In this document: one piece after another, positions 35,001 through 47,508 of the stretch
How positions within the stretch are numbered: position 1 is the stretch's first letter
Layout of the letters: every line of letters begins with the position of its first letter
Assembly: GCF_019649055.1 (NCBI RefSeq)
Contig: NW_026570240.1
Coordinates: forward strand, 372,001 to 436,000
Length of the DNA: 64,000 bases
Reading direction: 5' to 3'
DNA from: Paramacrobiotus metropolitanus
Lineage: Eukaryota > Tardigrada > Eutardigrada > Parachela > Macrobiotidae
Position numbers and translations under genes: made by a program
Notes under the pieces: generated by a model
What the model was told of the DNA's origin: nothing
The model's input: the letters and a program-made list of their open reading frames with translations, nothing else
Databases searched by the model: none

Positions 35001-35420
35001 TTATGCACGACATCAACCCAAAAACATGGTTTTACCGTTGCTTCAATGTGGCTAACAGCGCCCATGAAGATTCCGAAGGATGACTTATCCAAGGTGTACG
35101 AACGACTCTTCTCAAATTCCTGTTTTGTAATGGAATCGCGTAAACGGAATGGAATTTCTTTGGCATGTTTCTGGGTCCAGTACTACAATATTCGAACATG
35201 TTCTCCTTATACCTCTATAGCCTACAGACAGGCAGATATCTATCTACACTGAATAAAAACCAACCTCCCGCAGAGATAAGTAACTATCCCAAAGGTATAC
35301 CATCCACATAAACCCCAAGCAGCCCCAGAATATGAGAGACGGGTTCCCATAAAATGAAGTATGCGTCGACGGGGATTCCGTATCCAGATGGCTCGGCATC
35401 TGGACTGGTTGATAATCCAT
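32073..35420 (-). CDS. ZMPSTE24: CAAX prenyl protease 1 / STE24 zinc metalloprotease
   Basis: Twelve exons, high to low: 35420-35265, 35170-35036, 34979-34893, 34549-34514, 34419-34339, 34255-34157, 34083-34027, 33964-33823, 33278-33109, 33002-32871, 32813-32670, 32291-32073, giving 485 aa (human 475). It is a multi-span ER/inner nuclear membrane protease that trims prenylated CAAX proteins such as pre-lamin. The zinc motif [10 protein letters not shown] (HEXXH at 32913-32927) and the third-ligand region [12 protein letters not shown] are intact. Other marks: [109 protein letters not shown], and a C-terminus with [13 protein letters not shown]. As in the family, a variable acidic loop precedes the HEXXH exon. 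The 12-codon exon 34549-34514 is short but in frame and supplies a transmembrane stretch. Confidence 0.96.
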
Positions 35421-35999
35421 CTTCAATCTTCACAAGAAGCACTTCGAAGTTCTTTAAGATTATAAAGAACTGAACTGCTGAAGTTACGCCCCAAACAATG
35501 AAAAACAACCTAAAATATCGTGAGATTACTGGTTGTGGTACCTACACCACAGTTACACGTAGTAAAAAATGGTTTAGTGTTCATCAATGGATTTGCGGTG
35601 CGTTGCTATGTTTTCACTTTTCTCCTGAAAAAGCTGTAAAATGCAGAATGGAAGTCCACGCGATCGCCATCTCATGGCGTCTGGCGATAGTATTCCTGTC
35701 TATAAGAGTGCCCCCTGATGCCTGCCGTATTATATTATTAAATTCCTTTGAAAACTCACAACTTTTTAGATTTGTAAATAATAATAAGGATGCTGGTCTT
35801 TGATGAATTTTCGCGTTTATAATGAAATGTAATTCTATTTTGAATTATTTCTCTGTTTAAACCCTGATTGATCTCTTTGGCACCTTCGGACTCAGGTATT
35901 TCGGTGCATTGCCATTTGCCAGGAACTGCCTCTCCCTAACGCGCTCAGCCACTGGATTGCAGGGGAACCCTCAGCCCTGATTGAACCCTGTCGAAAAGT
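35421..35999. promoter_or_regulatory. divergent promoter interval between ZMPSTE24 and CRNKL1
   Basis: 579 bp between two start codons in opposite directions must hold both promoters. I identified no core-promoter motif. Confidence 0.4.
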
Positions 36000-38900
36000 A
36001 TGGCGGAACAGAATTTCGCTAAAGGAGGGAAGCAGAAGGTCCCTCGTGCTGGACAGGTAAGTGCTTTCTTCATAAACAGCCGTTGTAACATTTATATCCA
36101 GTTTGAGGTTGAAGAATGAAGAGTACATTTAGGCTTGTCACCATTTGTGGTCTACCGTGATAAAACTATTAAACTACTAGGTTTTTGTAGATAATCTTCA
36201 TTCCATTTTCTCTGTGCACGACAGCACTAGTAGGGCTTTGCAGTTTTGCTGACTCTTACTTTTTAAACTGAGTGTGTTGGTATAATATTACGAGCTCAAG
36301 ATTGACCATGCGATTTGGGATCAGTTTGGTTTCCTGTCTGACTGTAGAACTCGAGCAGTATACATTCCGCTTGTTAATATTCTGAATTCTTACAGGTTAA
36401 AAACAAAACTCCGGCTGATATACAGATCACTGCTGAACAGCTCCTTCGAGAGGCGAAGGAACGCCAGCTTGAAGTTGTTGCTCCGGTAAGTGTGCCTTAT
36501 ATGAATCAGCCGTTTACTACTTACGTTAAGTATTCGCATAGCAAACTACGTACCGATCATTGATGTACTACTTAATTAACGCTCTCCTATATATTTTCTG
36601 TAGCCGCCAAAGCAGAACATCACTGATCCGGTTGAGTTAGCTGACTTTCAGCTTCGGAAGAGAAAGGTACGATATAGCTGGTTTGTTTTTTTGGGGAAAT
36701 TTCTTCATTGTGGAGTACTTTGTCTATTAGGAATTCGAAGATGGCATCCGTCGCAATCGTAACAACATTAGCACTTGGATCAAATATGCGCAATGGGAGG
36801 AAACGCAGAAAGAAATCCAGAGGTAGTTATCATTGCTAATGGCTGTGATTTAATTTTTCTGTTTTGATAGCACTTGTTTTGTCGTCCTTGCAGATGCCGG
36901 TCTGTCTTCGAGCGGGCGCTTGACGTTGAGCACCGCAATATCACGCTTTGGCTCAAATTTGCTGAAATGGAGATGAGGTATCCGCTTTTTTCGATTCGTG
37001 TGTTAATTTTAAGTGAAATTATGATACATAATGTTTTTACAGAAACCGACAGATAAATCATGCTCGCAACATTTGGGATCGCGCAGTGACGATAATGCCC
37101 AGAGCCAACCAGTTTTGGTATAAATACACATATATGGAAGAAATGCTGGAAAACGTTGCTGGATGCAGGTACGCTTACATTTTGCGCATCCGCTAGTTGA
37201 AACAAAGTAACAATGGTTCTGTGGTTTGAAATAGGCAGGTGTTTGAACGCTGGATGGAGTGGCATCCGCATGAACAAGCATGGTTGAGCTTTATCAATTT
37301 CGAGATGCGCTATAAAGAACTAGACCGAGCGCGGGCCATTTATGAGCGTTTCGTACTGGACCATCCAGATGTAAAAAACTGGGCAAGATTTGCTCGATTT
37401 GAAGAACAGAATGGGTTCGTCAACGGAGCTAGAAAAGTTTTTGAACGTGCAGTGGAATTTTACGGCGAAGATCAAGTTTTTGAAGAACTTTATGTTGCCT
37501 TTGCGCGCTTTGAGGAAAGACAGAAAGAAGTAACATTTTGTCTTTTTTCGATTCGCCATAAATTCAGATCTAACTTTCAGATTTTCAGTTCGAGCGTGCG
37601 CGTACCATTTATAAATATGCTCTGGATCATCTTTCAAAGGAAAAGGCAGCGGATCTTTTCAAGAATTATAGCATCTTCGAAAAGAAGCATGGATCCCGAA
37701 TCGGAATTGAAGATGTTGTTTTGAACAAGCGCAAATTTCAGTATCAGGAGGTGAACATGACAGATATTTATTACATGCTGTTTCAGTGTTTCAAATGTGC
37801 TATTGCTGTTTCCTATTCAGTAGCTCATGTATTTATGATCGTCGTATCTTTGTTGCGCCTGCATTATTTTTAGTTGTAGGAGCTGAAACGCGACCCCACA
37901 AATTACGATGCCTGGTTTGACCTTCTAAAAATCCTCGAAGAAGAAGGAAATCATGATGCCGTTCGTGAAGGTTACGAAAGGGCCATTTCCAATGTGCCAC
38001 CCGTGGAAGAAAAGCGTTACTGGCGGCGATATATTTACCTGTGGATACGCTATGCAGTCTTTGAGGAATTAATTGCAGATGATATTGACCGGACCAGACA
38101 AGTGTTTACAGCATGCGTCAACTTAATTCCACACAAAAAATTCACATTTGCCAAGATTTGGTTACTGTTTGCACAATTTGAAATCCGTCAGAAGAGACCA
38201 GCCGATGCAAGAAAGATCTTGGTAAGGAGAATGTGTTGTACAGTATATGCACACAACATCAGGCAGTTTATAATGATAGATGCAGATTAATTGCAGTGAC
38301 GTCAATTTTTTTCTTTTCAGGGTGTGGCGATAGGCAAATGCCCGAAAGATAAATTATTCCGTGGATACGTTGAACTGGAAGTGCAGCTACGAGAATTCGA
38401 TCGATGCCGACTGTTATACGAAAAGTTTTTGGAATTTGAGCCGGGTAACTGTTCTACGTGGATGAGAGTAAGTTGGTGAATTTCTCCGTCTTAAACGTCT
38501 GTGAAAATTACAACATATTGATGACGTTTGCTCCTGTGGACTTAATGATTGATGCTTCTTTGATCACAGCACAGTAATTGCAGTTTATGTCCTTTATTTC
38601 AGTATGCCGAGCTGGAAGCAGTACTGGGTGATGTGACTCGCGCACGAGCGATTTATAATTTGGCTGTAAATCAGCCTCGTTTGGACATGCCGGAAGTACT
38701 ATGGAAATCGTTTGTCGACTTTGAAATAGAACAGAAAGCGGTAGATCGCGCCCGTCAGCTGTACGAGCGCCTGTTGCAGCGTACTAACCATGTCAAGGTA
38801 CAAGGTTATATAGTCTCTTTGCATATTAAAATAGTAATTCACATGTGGAATGTGCGTCAACAGGTTTGGATAAGCTTCGCGCAATTTGAAGCCGGGATTG

Positions 38901-39400
38901 GGGATGGCGATGCTGTCCAGAAAGCTCGCGCCGTGTACAGACGAGCTTTAAGAACGCTGCAGAATGAAAATGCCGATAAAGAAGAACGCGTAATTTTATT
39001 GGAATCATGGATGGCATTTGAGGTTGGTATTAACAGAATACGGACCGTTAAATAATTAAGTTTCAAAATCTAAAACGCTGTTGTTTTTGCACAGGAAACG
39101 TATGGCGATGAGAAGTCGAAGGAAGAAGTTCGGAAAGAAATGCCCAAACGGATCAAGCGTCGACGGAAGATTCAAACCGACGACGGTGCCGAAGCAGGAT
39201 GGGAGGAATATTTCGATTATATTTTCCCCAGCGATGAGGTCGCTCAGCCTAATCTCAAGCTTCTTGCTTTGGCACGGCAGTGGAAAAAGAAAACAGACGC
39301 TTCCTACCAAGAAGAGGCAGAACGCGAGACAGGTGATAACGTTCCAGAAAACGACATGGATGCGGATAGCGAATCATCAAGCAGTTCTGGCCCCGATTAG
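36000..39400 (+). CDS. CRNKL1: Crooked neck-like splicing factor (CRNKL1 / Clf1)
   Basis: Thirteen exons: 36000-36056, 36396-36485, 36604-36666, 36731-36822, 36894-36977, 37043-37168, 37235-37529, 37589-37750, 37880-38221, 38321-38467, 38603-38797, 38864-39022, 39095-39400, giving 705 aa (animal orthologues about 690). Recognised from the N-terminus [20 protein letters not shown] and [20 protein letters not shown], and from about fifteen tandem HAT (half-a-TPR) repeats. Examples of the repeats are [50 protein letters not shown] and DARKIL. It is a scaffold of the NineTeen complex in the activated spliceosome. The C-terminal tail is charged ([16 protein letters not shown], then an acidic/Ser end). 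Intron 7 (37530-37588, 59 nt) uses a weak donor GTAACA but is needed to keep the repeat [19 protein letters not shown] intact. Confidence 0.97.
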
Positions 39401-39687
39401 CTGACAAAATAACTGTGCATCGCATCCATTGCCATCCAAGCTGTTATGTTCACATTGCACTATATTCGGAAATGTTTCCCGAGCGACACACTCAGTGTCT
39501 CAAGATTCACTGTTTTGTTAATCGTTATCTTTAATTAGTTCTGCTTTCGCATGCGGAACTGAACTGCTATAACAATACTACTGGAACTACTATGGTAATA
39601 CTATAACAAAAAACCAAAAACCACACAAATAAATCGACCGTAATACAAAAACAACAACCACTTCTGACTGATCCAAGAGCACACATT

Positions 39688-40732
39688 TCATTCTGGGACT
39701 TCGTCTGGATGAATAGGATCTTTTGGAGCCGGTAACACTGACTTTCGATCAACGTCACACAGCAAAGGTTTTCTCATATCAAAGGCATCTTCACTAGGAT
39801 CTCCCGAATAATATTCGAGAACTCGACGGTAAATAACGTAGCCCATCTTTTTGTACATTTCCACCGCAACTTGATTGGAAACGCGTACGTACAGATCGCA
39901 AAAGTACGCCTTCCGTCTATAACCACAACCATCATAGCCATTATTTCAGCAGATTTAAACTTCGGTATAACAATATGTCTGCAAAATACAGATGTAAATA
40001 TGTTCGAGTCGTTCGAACAATGCGCAAGCGAATTTACTTGTTGGAAACTTCCTCAAAGCGCTTCATGAGATCGGAGGCAATCCCACATTTCCTGTGAAAC
40101 AAATCCACACTTAGCGCCGTGATGTGACTGTGCCAATTGGTTCCTTCTCCTTCCACTTTCCCCATGACTGCAAAACAGGAACCGCATGGGAAAAGACGAA
40201 ACAACTCATGGCGCCACACGACATTAATTCACGTCCAAAATAAGTGCCATTCGGTCAAGCGTAGTGAGCACTTACTGTAGCCAATAATTTCCTTATTCGG
40301 ATCCACCGCCACTAGGAACAGATCCGGCCATGTCAAAAAATAATGCAAATAAAATCCCGCATTGTACTGTATAAAACGAAGAAATGCCAAGTCAGTTTTC
40401 AACTTTTCATTGCATACTGCACACCAAATGTTGAATTAGAGCATCGTTAACGAAGCCCAGTTTTCCAACTTACAGTTTCCGTCCAATAATCCACGTTTCT
40501 GAAAACACCCATATTCGTTTAACGTTTATTAGCATGGTATGCAAGTGGCGTACTTTCTTTCATTCAGATTTAAACATCCATCTTTTACTAAGTAGCATGC
40601 ATAACCATAACAATTGCAAGCTCACATTCTTGATATTCCAGGATTCATGAGATCAATAGGATTGGCTTCGCGCACATAGAAAGCCACATTGCGGCTATCA
40701 TTATTGTTGTCGTTGCTTTTGTTGTGATCCAT
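39688..40732 (-). CDS. NAA20: N-alpha-acetyltransferase 20 (NatB catalytic subunit)
   Basis: Five exons, high to low: 40732-40626, 40498-40474, 40366-40276, 40167-40038, 39916-39688, giving 193 aa (human 178). GNAT-fold marks in order: DLMNPGISRINVDYWTETYN, GFYLHYFLTWPDLFLVAVDP, GYIMGKVEGEGTNWHSHITA, then LSVDLFHRKCGIASDLMKRF (the acetyl-CoA binding turn, here RKCGIA), RKAYFCDLYVRVSNQVAVEM, and YKKMGYVIYRRVLEYYSGD followed by EDAFDMRKPL. NatB acetylates N-termini starting Met-Asp, Met-Glu, Met-Asn or Met-Gln. The first exon gives an unusual Asn/Asp-rich leader (MDHNKSNDNNNDSRN) about 15 residues longer than typical orthologues. A start further downstream is not available in frame before the conserved region. 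It is convergent with CRNKL1, 287 bp away. Confidence 0.94.
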
Positions 40733-42124
40733 CTAGAAATTACCAATATGAAACCACTGAAATTTAACAATGATAAAGCATAAGCGTTTCCATTTGCCAA
40801 CACCCTCGCTGTACACTTCATACATTTTTACATTTTTATATATATTAATACATATTTGATATTATATACAAGTACAAGTTATACCGAAGTGACGAAGTCT
40901 ACAATTAATTTTTTTAAGGGTACGGGAATTGCGATTTGCCTGACAAAAAGTGAGAAAACTAACAGGACAAATCGAACCCGTTTAACAAAATGCATAACCG
41001 AAAACTGAAGGAACCTGTCTCCCACACAAAATTTACATTTTTCCTTTTTCCTAAGAACTGTAAGACGTCCATAACGGAGCATCTCAGCACAAACAAACAC
41101 GTTGCACAGTTGCAATCAATCAAGACAGCATAAATTTACTGCTCACTAAAAATCACTAAATTACTTAAATAAAAGCATGCTTACCTGGATCTTTTGCAAC
41201 AGCTGCAGCCACAACAACACGGGAAAACCGAAGACGTCCTAAAGGCAAAGATCCCACCGGTGCGTTCGCAATATTATTCGGCAATATTCCAACACTACAA
41301 TATTATCATAAATTATATAGAAGTATACTGTGCTTAAGTCGTGGCTTTATGTCCAGAGTGCACAGAGTGACAGACTGTAAACTCCTAAACAAACAGAACC
41401 AGATACTCCAAGACTCGGAGTCCAGCCAAGCACTAAAATTTTACCGAATCAAAAGGAAAATTGGGAACTAAGCTGCAACAAAAGCGTCGGTGATTCAGTT
41501 GGAGCATTCGAACTTTTGAACGACTTTAAAATTTTGGTCCAGTTTTCATAGTTGGCATTTGGCATCAGTTGTTCAGAACAAGTGAACAACTGATAGACGC
41601 TTTATGCACCGTAAAAATTATTAGTGAGCACAGATTTTCAAGTAGCCGGCCTCCGGAATAGATCGAAGGAAAGCACAACACCTTGCGTCTTCCCTGGTAC
41701 AGTGGTACCTGAGTGTTCGATTTGTTTTCGATGGGGTCAGTACTCAGTAATAAAATATAATTTTGCATAGGCTTTGTTTTGGTACTTACTAGTACCGGTA
41801 CACAAATTTAATTTTGCGGTTTTCCAACACTGAATGAGCCATCAATAACAAAAGTACGAAATATTTACTCTGATCTCCGTTAATAATTCTGGAGCCTTCT
41901 CGGTGGTAACTACTAACTGGTAAGTTGTGACAAAGCAAAATTTTTGCATTTTCCGACCATTAGTGATTAGAAAGATGAAAATCTTCTTAGGCTATTTTCC
42001 GTGGATAAGCTTGCGTGATGGAAATAAAAGAATGAATCGGAACTCCGAAACGTCTGTGTCCGGTAAAATGGAAAACGAACTTAGTTCTGGTTTATTTACT
42101 GTGAATCCCGAAATACGAGCAAAA
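40733..42124. other. divergent intergenic region between NAA20 and NUDT14
   Basis: 1.4 kb with both promoters. It contains an 11-bp-stem hairpin (41564-41594, ATCAGTTGTTC with a 9-nt loop). From 41927 it has an open frame continuous with the NUDT14 first exon (see that entry). No other gene is visible. Confidence 0.5.
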
Positions 42125-43997
42125 ATGGAGGATGTCACGGAAATGCAGATAGTGGAGTGCCAGAAGTCAATGTACATTAAGCCGATGACGATGCTTTATA
42201 AACAGGTATCACTTGATGATTAGAAGGAAGTCATTTGAAAATTACAACAGACAGTATACAGCATAGTACATAATAAATATAGATATGATTAATTTTATCA
42301 ATAAATTTACGGTACTCTTTATTGCATCATGTCTGGAAGAGTTCTACTCTATTAGCACAGTACAGATACTGATAAGAAACTGTTACTTTATGTTACTTTA
42401 TCAGTCTTTATGATATAGCACAGCTGTGGTAAGCTTTGGTTTAATATTGTACAACTAATTTAACTTTTTTAGAACGGAAGAAAAAAGTTTTGGGATTTCA
42501 TTAAAACTCACGACAGGTATGGAGTGTGTCCCAGTCTCTGAAGCACCAAGAATTCTACAAATTCCTACGCACACATGTTATTCCTGTCTTTCGATTTCTA
42601 GTGTCAGCATCATTATCTATAATCGCACCAAACATGCGCTTGTGTTTGTCAAGCAGTTCCGACCAGGTACAGCACTTATAAAAATGTTACAATTAGTGCC
42701 AGAGCTCGCGATTGTATCACTTGCTTCGAAAAAATTTTTTGGTTTATTTCTTTTATTAAGTACTCTCTTCACCAACAATATTACTTTAAATTCGAATACA
42801 GCCACTTAATAACTAATAAACATCAATCGAAAGGGGCGGTCTAGTAAGAGAGAAAATTTGATCTAAATTTGCTCTCATCGGCGCTGTTCCCATGATCAGT
42901 GCCGCAATTCCTCGTTGGATTTCGATGCTAATGCGCTGGCGAATATACTCCGTGGTTAGTTTTTCGCCGGTTTCTATTCGTATCTTCTGTCCAAATTCCG
43001 TTACCGTTATAGAAAATCTGTCTACGGCGAAAGATTTCAGTGATCTCAGTGATTTAGGTATCACAGTATCATTACTACCGGTATCAGTGATTTCAGTAGT
43101 GCTAATAAATTTCGTGTTATCTGTGTAACTTGTCTGAAATATGTTATTTTTATAGCCACATATTTGTAAGTACGTTTGTAAGTGTATCTTTTACTGTATT
43201 AAATTTTTAAAAACTGGAATGAAAAGAATGTTTGTATACAGTACTTACGTTTATGAACAGTTCTGTTGCCTAACATGCAGATGAAGCGTAGCGGCATTAA
43301 TACGTACCTCCTCGAATAACGGGTTACGGCTACTTTACTTGCTTGTTTGCCAAGTAACGAAAAATTCCGCGCCTTCGAAATTAATTTTTTTTCTTATGTA
43401 TTTCGCAATACAATTTATATAAAGTAGTGGGTTTTGTTATTCAGGCGTCTATATCCATAACACAGATTGGACGGTGGGGAAAGCAACAGTGGACGTGTCG
43501 AAATTTCCGATTTCTGCCGGAGTTACTTATGAGTTATGTGCCGGGATCGTGGACAAAGATTTACCCCTCGAAGTGATCGCTCAGCAAGAAGTATTCGAAG
43601 AAACTGGCTACTCCGTTCGGGCCGAAGATCTGGAGCGGATCACATCCATGAGGTAGGATGTAGAGCAAAACAGTATTATAAAAATGTACTATTGGTGTGT
43701 ATTAATACACAGCCTGACATCATTCTCTGCAGAAGCGGAGTGGGAATAGCTGGAAGCCTCCAGACCGTCTACTACGTGGAAGTGGAGGATAGTCAACGCA
43801 CGACAACCGGCGGGGGCAGCGATAAAGAAGGAGAGATGATAGAAGTTGTCGAAGTTCCCCTGGCTCGTGTACGGACTATGATGTATGATGAAAAATTAGC
43901 GCGGCCTGGCGGTTTCATGTTTGCTATGATGTGGTTCTTCATGCATAAATTTCCCGAAGAATATTTTCATAAAGAAAACACAACGACATCGACATGA
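42125..43997 (+). CDS. NUDT14: NUDT14-like UDP-sugar pyrophosphatase (Nudix hydrolase)
   Basis: Five exons: 42125-42205, 42473-42516, 42602-42666, 43445-43652, 43733-43997, giving 220 aa (human 222). It aligns along its length with the family: YIKPMTMLYKQ then KFWDFIKTHDS, HALVFVKQFRPGVY, GVTYELCAGIVDKDLPLEV, and the Nudix box ending QQEVFEETGY. After the box come SGVGIAGSLQTVYYVEVEDSQR (conserved SGVGLTGSxQTxFY), GEMIEVVEVPL and FAMMWFFMHKF. The enzyme hydrolyses UDP-glucose and related sugars. The box has Gln where many Nudix enzymes have Arg (REUXEEXGU); human NUDT14 also departs there. The start at 42125 gives a length matching orthologues, but the frame stays open upstream with further Met codons to 41927, so an N-terminal extension is possible. 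Intron 3 (42667-43444) contains a foreign coding-like fragment on the opposite strand. Confidence 0.92.
42813..43064 (-). other. coding-like fragment inside a NUDT14 intron
   Basis: An 83-codon frame antisense to NUDT14 intron 3 contains TEFGQKIRIETGEKLTTEYI and RQRISIEIQRGIAALIMGTA. Its core matches the peptide encoded at 17474-17620. It has no splice context, and I do not recognise the domain. I read it as a copy of a dispersed coding repeat. Confidence 0.45.
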
Positions 43998-44203
43998 CAC
44001 CGGTAACGAAGGCATTTGTTGTTTGCATTTATTGTAACTTGTACTATCATAATGTCAGATTAGTATCAGTAAAAAGAATAATGTTACATTAGTAAAATAC
44101 TTCATAAGAGAATTGATATCGATTTATGAGTGCATTAAAAAGTCATAAAGCTCCATGAAAAGAATATAAATCGTTATCACAATGTGCCAAGGCACGGCTA
44201 CTT

Positions 44204-46897
44204 CTATTTAACACCCGATCTGCCAGGATACATTCGAACAGTCACATCACTGAACGCCGCCGTATCCTTGGATGACCCGCTTCTACGTAAAAGTAGTCCT
44301 CTATCCTCGGTCATGGCGGCCTGAATTGTTTTCGCCACTGGAGGCGGATGTTTCGATTTGGTAGTTATCACAGCCGGGTGCGGAAAAGACAGTTCTTTTA
44401 AATATCCTTTGTATTCATCGCTCAGTGCGGTCATCCAGAATCGCATGACACCATTGTCCTCATCTGCTATGTGGAGCTTCTGCATGATGATCGGAAGTTC
44501 ATCAGCACTGCGAGATTCCGTTCGAAAGAGCTTATACAACACCTTGGCTTTGCTGTAGAAAATAGTGTTAAGCGCAAAATTAGTACAATGCAATTCGTGC
44601 CTGAAGTGCGATTACCTTAACATGCGCTCCTGCTCGTTAGCGATCAAAGCGACAGCAACCTGTTCAGCAATATCGGGCTCTGCCAAGATTCGTTCCACCC
44701 GGGATAAATAAGTGGGCACTGTGAAAAATACCGAATTTCCTTAACATTAAACATGAAGATAATTAGCATTAAATATCAAGATTATTTTTCAACAGTCAGT
44801 ACATTTAACTTTTGGAACGGCCGCATTCGGCGTGATGATCTTATATTTATCCACATTCATTTCATTCATCTTAGCAGCCAAAACATCCACCACAAAATAA
44901 TCCGGGCTGCTCAAAATATCGTCTGGCATGGCTGCATCGGGGTGCAATCCCAGCAGGTTGCAATTCCAGGACAACACGTACGTACTGGAGAATGGAATAC
45001 TTCTTCGGCAACCAAAAGGAATCAATACCTGTAAGAGTTTTTGTCAGTATGGAACTTAAGGAAGGCTTGAGTTCAGCCAATCGGATGACCACACCTCAAT
45101 GGCTCGTATAACAGAAGAGATCAAGAAATCATGAAATCCGCGCACTACGATCTGATTCCCGATGGTAATGTGATACGCGAGTTTCAAAAACGATACCTTC
45201 CCCATCACCTACAACAATGAGCCGTAACTTCACTTACAAGCGCACAATGATAGAAAAAGTACAGCTTCAACCAGAAGATATCTAACCCGATAAATATGAA
45301 CAATTCCCTCGAAGCGGGGAAAGGAAGTGTCTATTTCAGATTCCCAAGTAGGCGATGACATGGCACTATCCAGGCCGTTGTCCATCAGCGAGTCTTGCCG
45401 GCTGTGGTTGTTGATACCGGCCAAACCGTTGTCGAAATCATCTGACAAAGGCACACGATTAAAAGATCCTACGAGTTGAAAATCAACAAATATCGAACCT
45501 TCTCGATGACTGTAAGAACAAGAAGGAGAACCTTCCAATAACGTTTCGCTCATTTGATTTCCACCCAACTGCAGCATGTGGGTAAAATGTTCATGCAAAC
45601 AGTGGAAGATATTCGGCTCAGAAGTCAGTTCCGGCAACGAGCGCATCACTTTGCCTCGGCGCTGCCGGCGGAAGTTCTCCGGGTTCAGGGCACCTGCCCC
45701 ACCCAATCGCGCCGTACGTTGCGGTCTTTCCGCCTGATCCACACTGAAGGTCTTCTCCGCCAAAGCCTGCATTTGTGCAACTATAGACCGCGATGAGCGC
45801 GTTAAAAATGGCCATGATTGGGTTAGGGATAACTTATCCATGGACAGCACGACAATGCTGTACCAACGCTGTAGCCCACGTGCTTCGTTGTCTTTCAAAT
45901 AGAATGTGTAGCAATAAACATAACCATGATGATTATCGCCAAAAATTATGGGTCCTTCTCTTCCCGGGGATATCTACATACAGATGTAGCACATGCTTAG
46001 TAAGGTTACAGGAATCAGTAGAAACAAGCAGGGAGAGCATGGACAGGAAAACTGTTATTGGTTGTAAAATTATAAGTAAATTATAAATATGCTGTAAGTT
46101 TGTTGTTAGTAGATATGTTTTAAGTTGTATTGTATACTGAGAGACTTGATGCTTTACTTCGTGAAAGAATAACTGGTGATGTGAAAAGAGACAGACCTGC
46201 AAAACGGATCGCTTGTGCACAAGTGGTTAACATACCTCGCTGCTCAAACTCCGGACGCACGCTTGCCGTAAAAACGTGAACACTTCGGGATTGTAGGGGT
46301 ACTGTAGCGTCAGATACCACACATCCCCATCCTTATCGGCTGTCATACATCCCTGGTTAGGTTTCGCGAACGACCGACATGCCTAAAACATCAATCTGTC
46401 ATTGCGCAATAATCAGCGTCCACATTCTTAAAGGCTCACTCAAAACTAGGCAATCAAAACTTAACGGACCGGAAGTAATGCTCGTACTGTCGCACAAGGC
46501 ATTTTTATTAATTCTTGGAAACATATCACATAAGGAATAATAAAGTAAGTAATAAAAATAACACAAATACATGTCAAGCAGATAGAAAAAAAAGAACTAA
46601 GTAACTATGTTTAATTCCTCATCCTAACACTTAACAGTACTTTAATTAAGCCTGCCGTACCGCGCACGTATAGGTTCCAAATGAATCATGAGCTTCAAAG
46701 GTGTCAGATTCAGTCAACTCAGATTCGCTCTCCGAAACCGATAAACGTTTTGTCTGTCCCGGTCGTTCTTCCGTACTTTCGTCCGTCGTTCGAGAATCGA
46801 CTTCTGTTGCACCGTCCCGCGGGAACGGTTGCGTACACATCATCACACTGGGTCCGTGCATCTCACAAAAGTGGCAAAGCGCCAACACCGCGTTCAT
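44204..46897 (-). CDS. FLCN: folliculin (FLCN)
   Basis: Seven coding exons, high to low: 46897-46661, 46382-46236, 45973-45287, 45208-45095, 45028-44803, 44718-44616, 44552-44204, giving 620 aa (human 579). The N-terminus MNAVLALCHFCEMHGPSVMM is diagnostic. It is followed by a variable acidic/Ser linker, ACRSFAKPNQGC, FLRQACVRSLSSEISPGREG, GPIIFGDNHHGYVYCYTFYL, KDNEARGLQRWYSIVVLSMD, and SWPFLTRSSRSIVAQMQALA. The DENN-type half has AYHITIGNQIVVRG, IPFGCRRSIPFSSTY, NCNLLGLHPDAAMPD, LYKLFRTESRSADELP and MRFWMTALSDEYKGYLKEL. Folliculin works with FNIP as a GTPase activator for RagC/D at the lysosome, linking nutrient state to TFE transcription factors. A C-terminal extension of about 60 residues follows the region where the human protein ends. 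The donor at 44803 (GTACTG) is weak but required by frame. An acceptor-like TATTCGCAG two bases before the ATG suggests a 5' UTR intron. Confidence 0.95.
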
Positions 46898-47508
46898 GGC
46901 TGCGAATATGTCTAACACAAACCAACCACGGCAGGGATGATTGGATAGTTCGGACGTAAGAAATTTCCTTCCCACGATTATGTACTGTATTTATCAAGAT
47001 TGTGCGAAATTAGTACGTATAGCAATTAACCATAAGGTATAAGTATAGTACTGTAACGGATCATAAAAGATGAAATCATAGTGGCATAATAAGAAGCGAT
47101 ATCGATAAAACCGTTCTGACGGTCATGTGTACTTCGGTATAGAAGTGTAGAATGAAGAATGCAGCTTTAATAGTCTGCACTCTGCAGCCTTTTCACTAAA
47201 TCACTTTTCGCTTTTCACTACAGATGCCACTATGCTACAAAATTCGTACTGTACTGTACTACCCAGTTCTAACCTTCAGCGCACTGGGCAACCGCTGTGG
47301 GTGTAGATTTTCAGGTACGATATCGCACCTCTACCGATCTGAACTATGTTGAATCGTAATTTTCACCATTTTATTCACGGTTTAGAGTATGATAAATTAT
47401 GCCGTTTGAATTTTGAGAACTTTTAATTTCAGCAGAGTTCGGGAAAGACTACTTTTTCGAAGCCTACAGTTTTGAACATTTTGTTAGAATCTATCCAGAG
47501 TTTCCGGG
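46898..47508. promoter_or_regulatory. divergent interval between folliculin and the 47509 gene
   Basis: 611 bp between opposite start codons, holding both 5' regions. No motif was recognised beyond the acceptor-like site immediately upstream of the folliculin ATG. Confidence 0.35.

Noticed and set aside
44803-45028. Folliculin exon ending in phase 0 at the upstream GT (GTTAAA)
   Set aside because: The next exon needs one base from the previous codon. Only the GTACTG donor at 44802 keeps the frame and the expected spacing.
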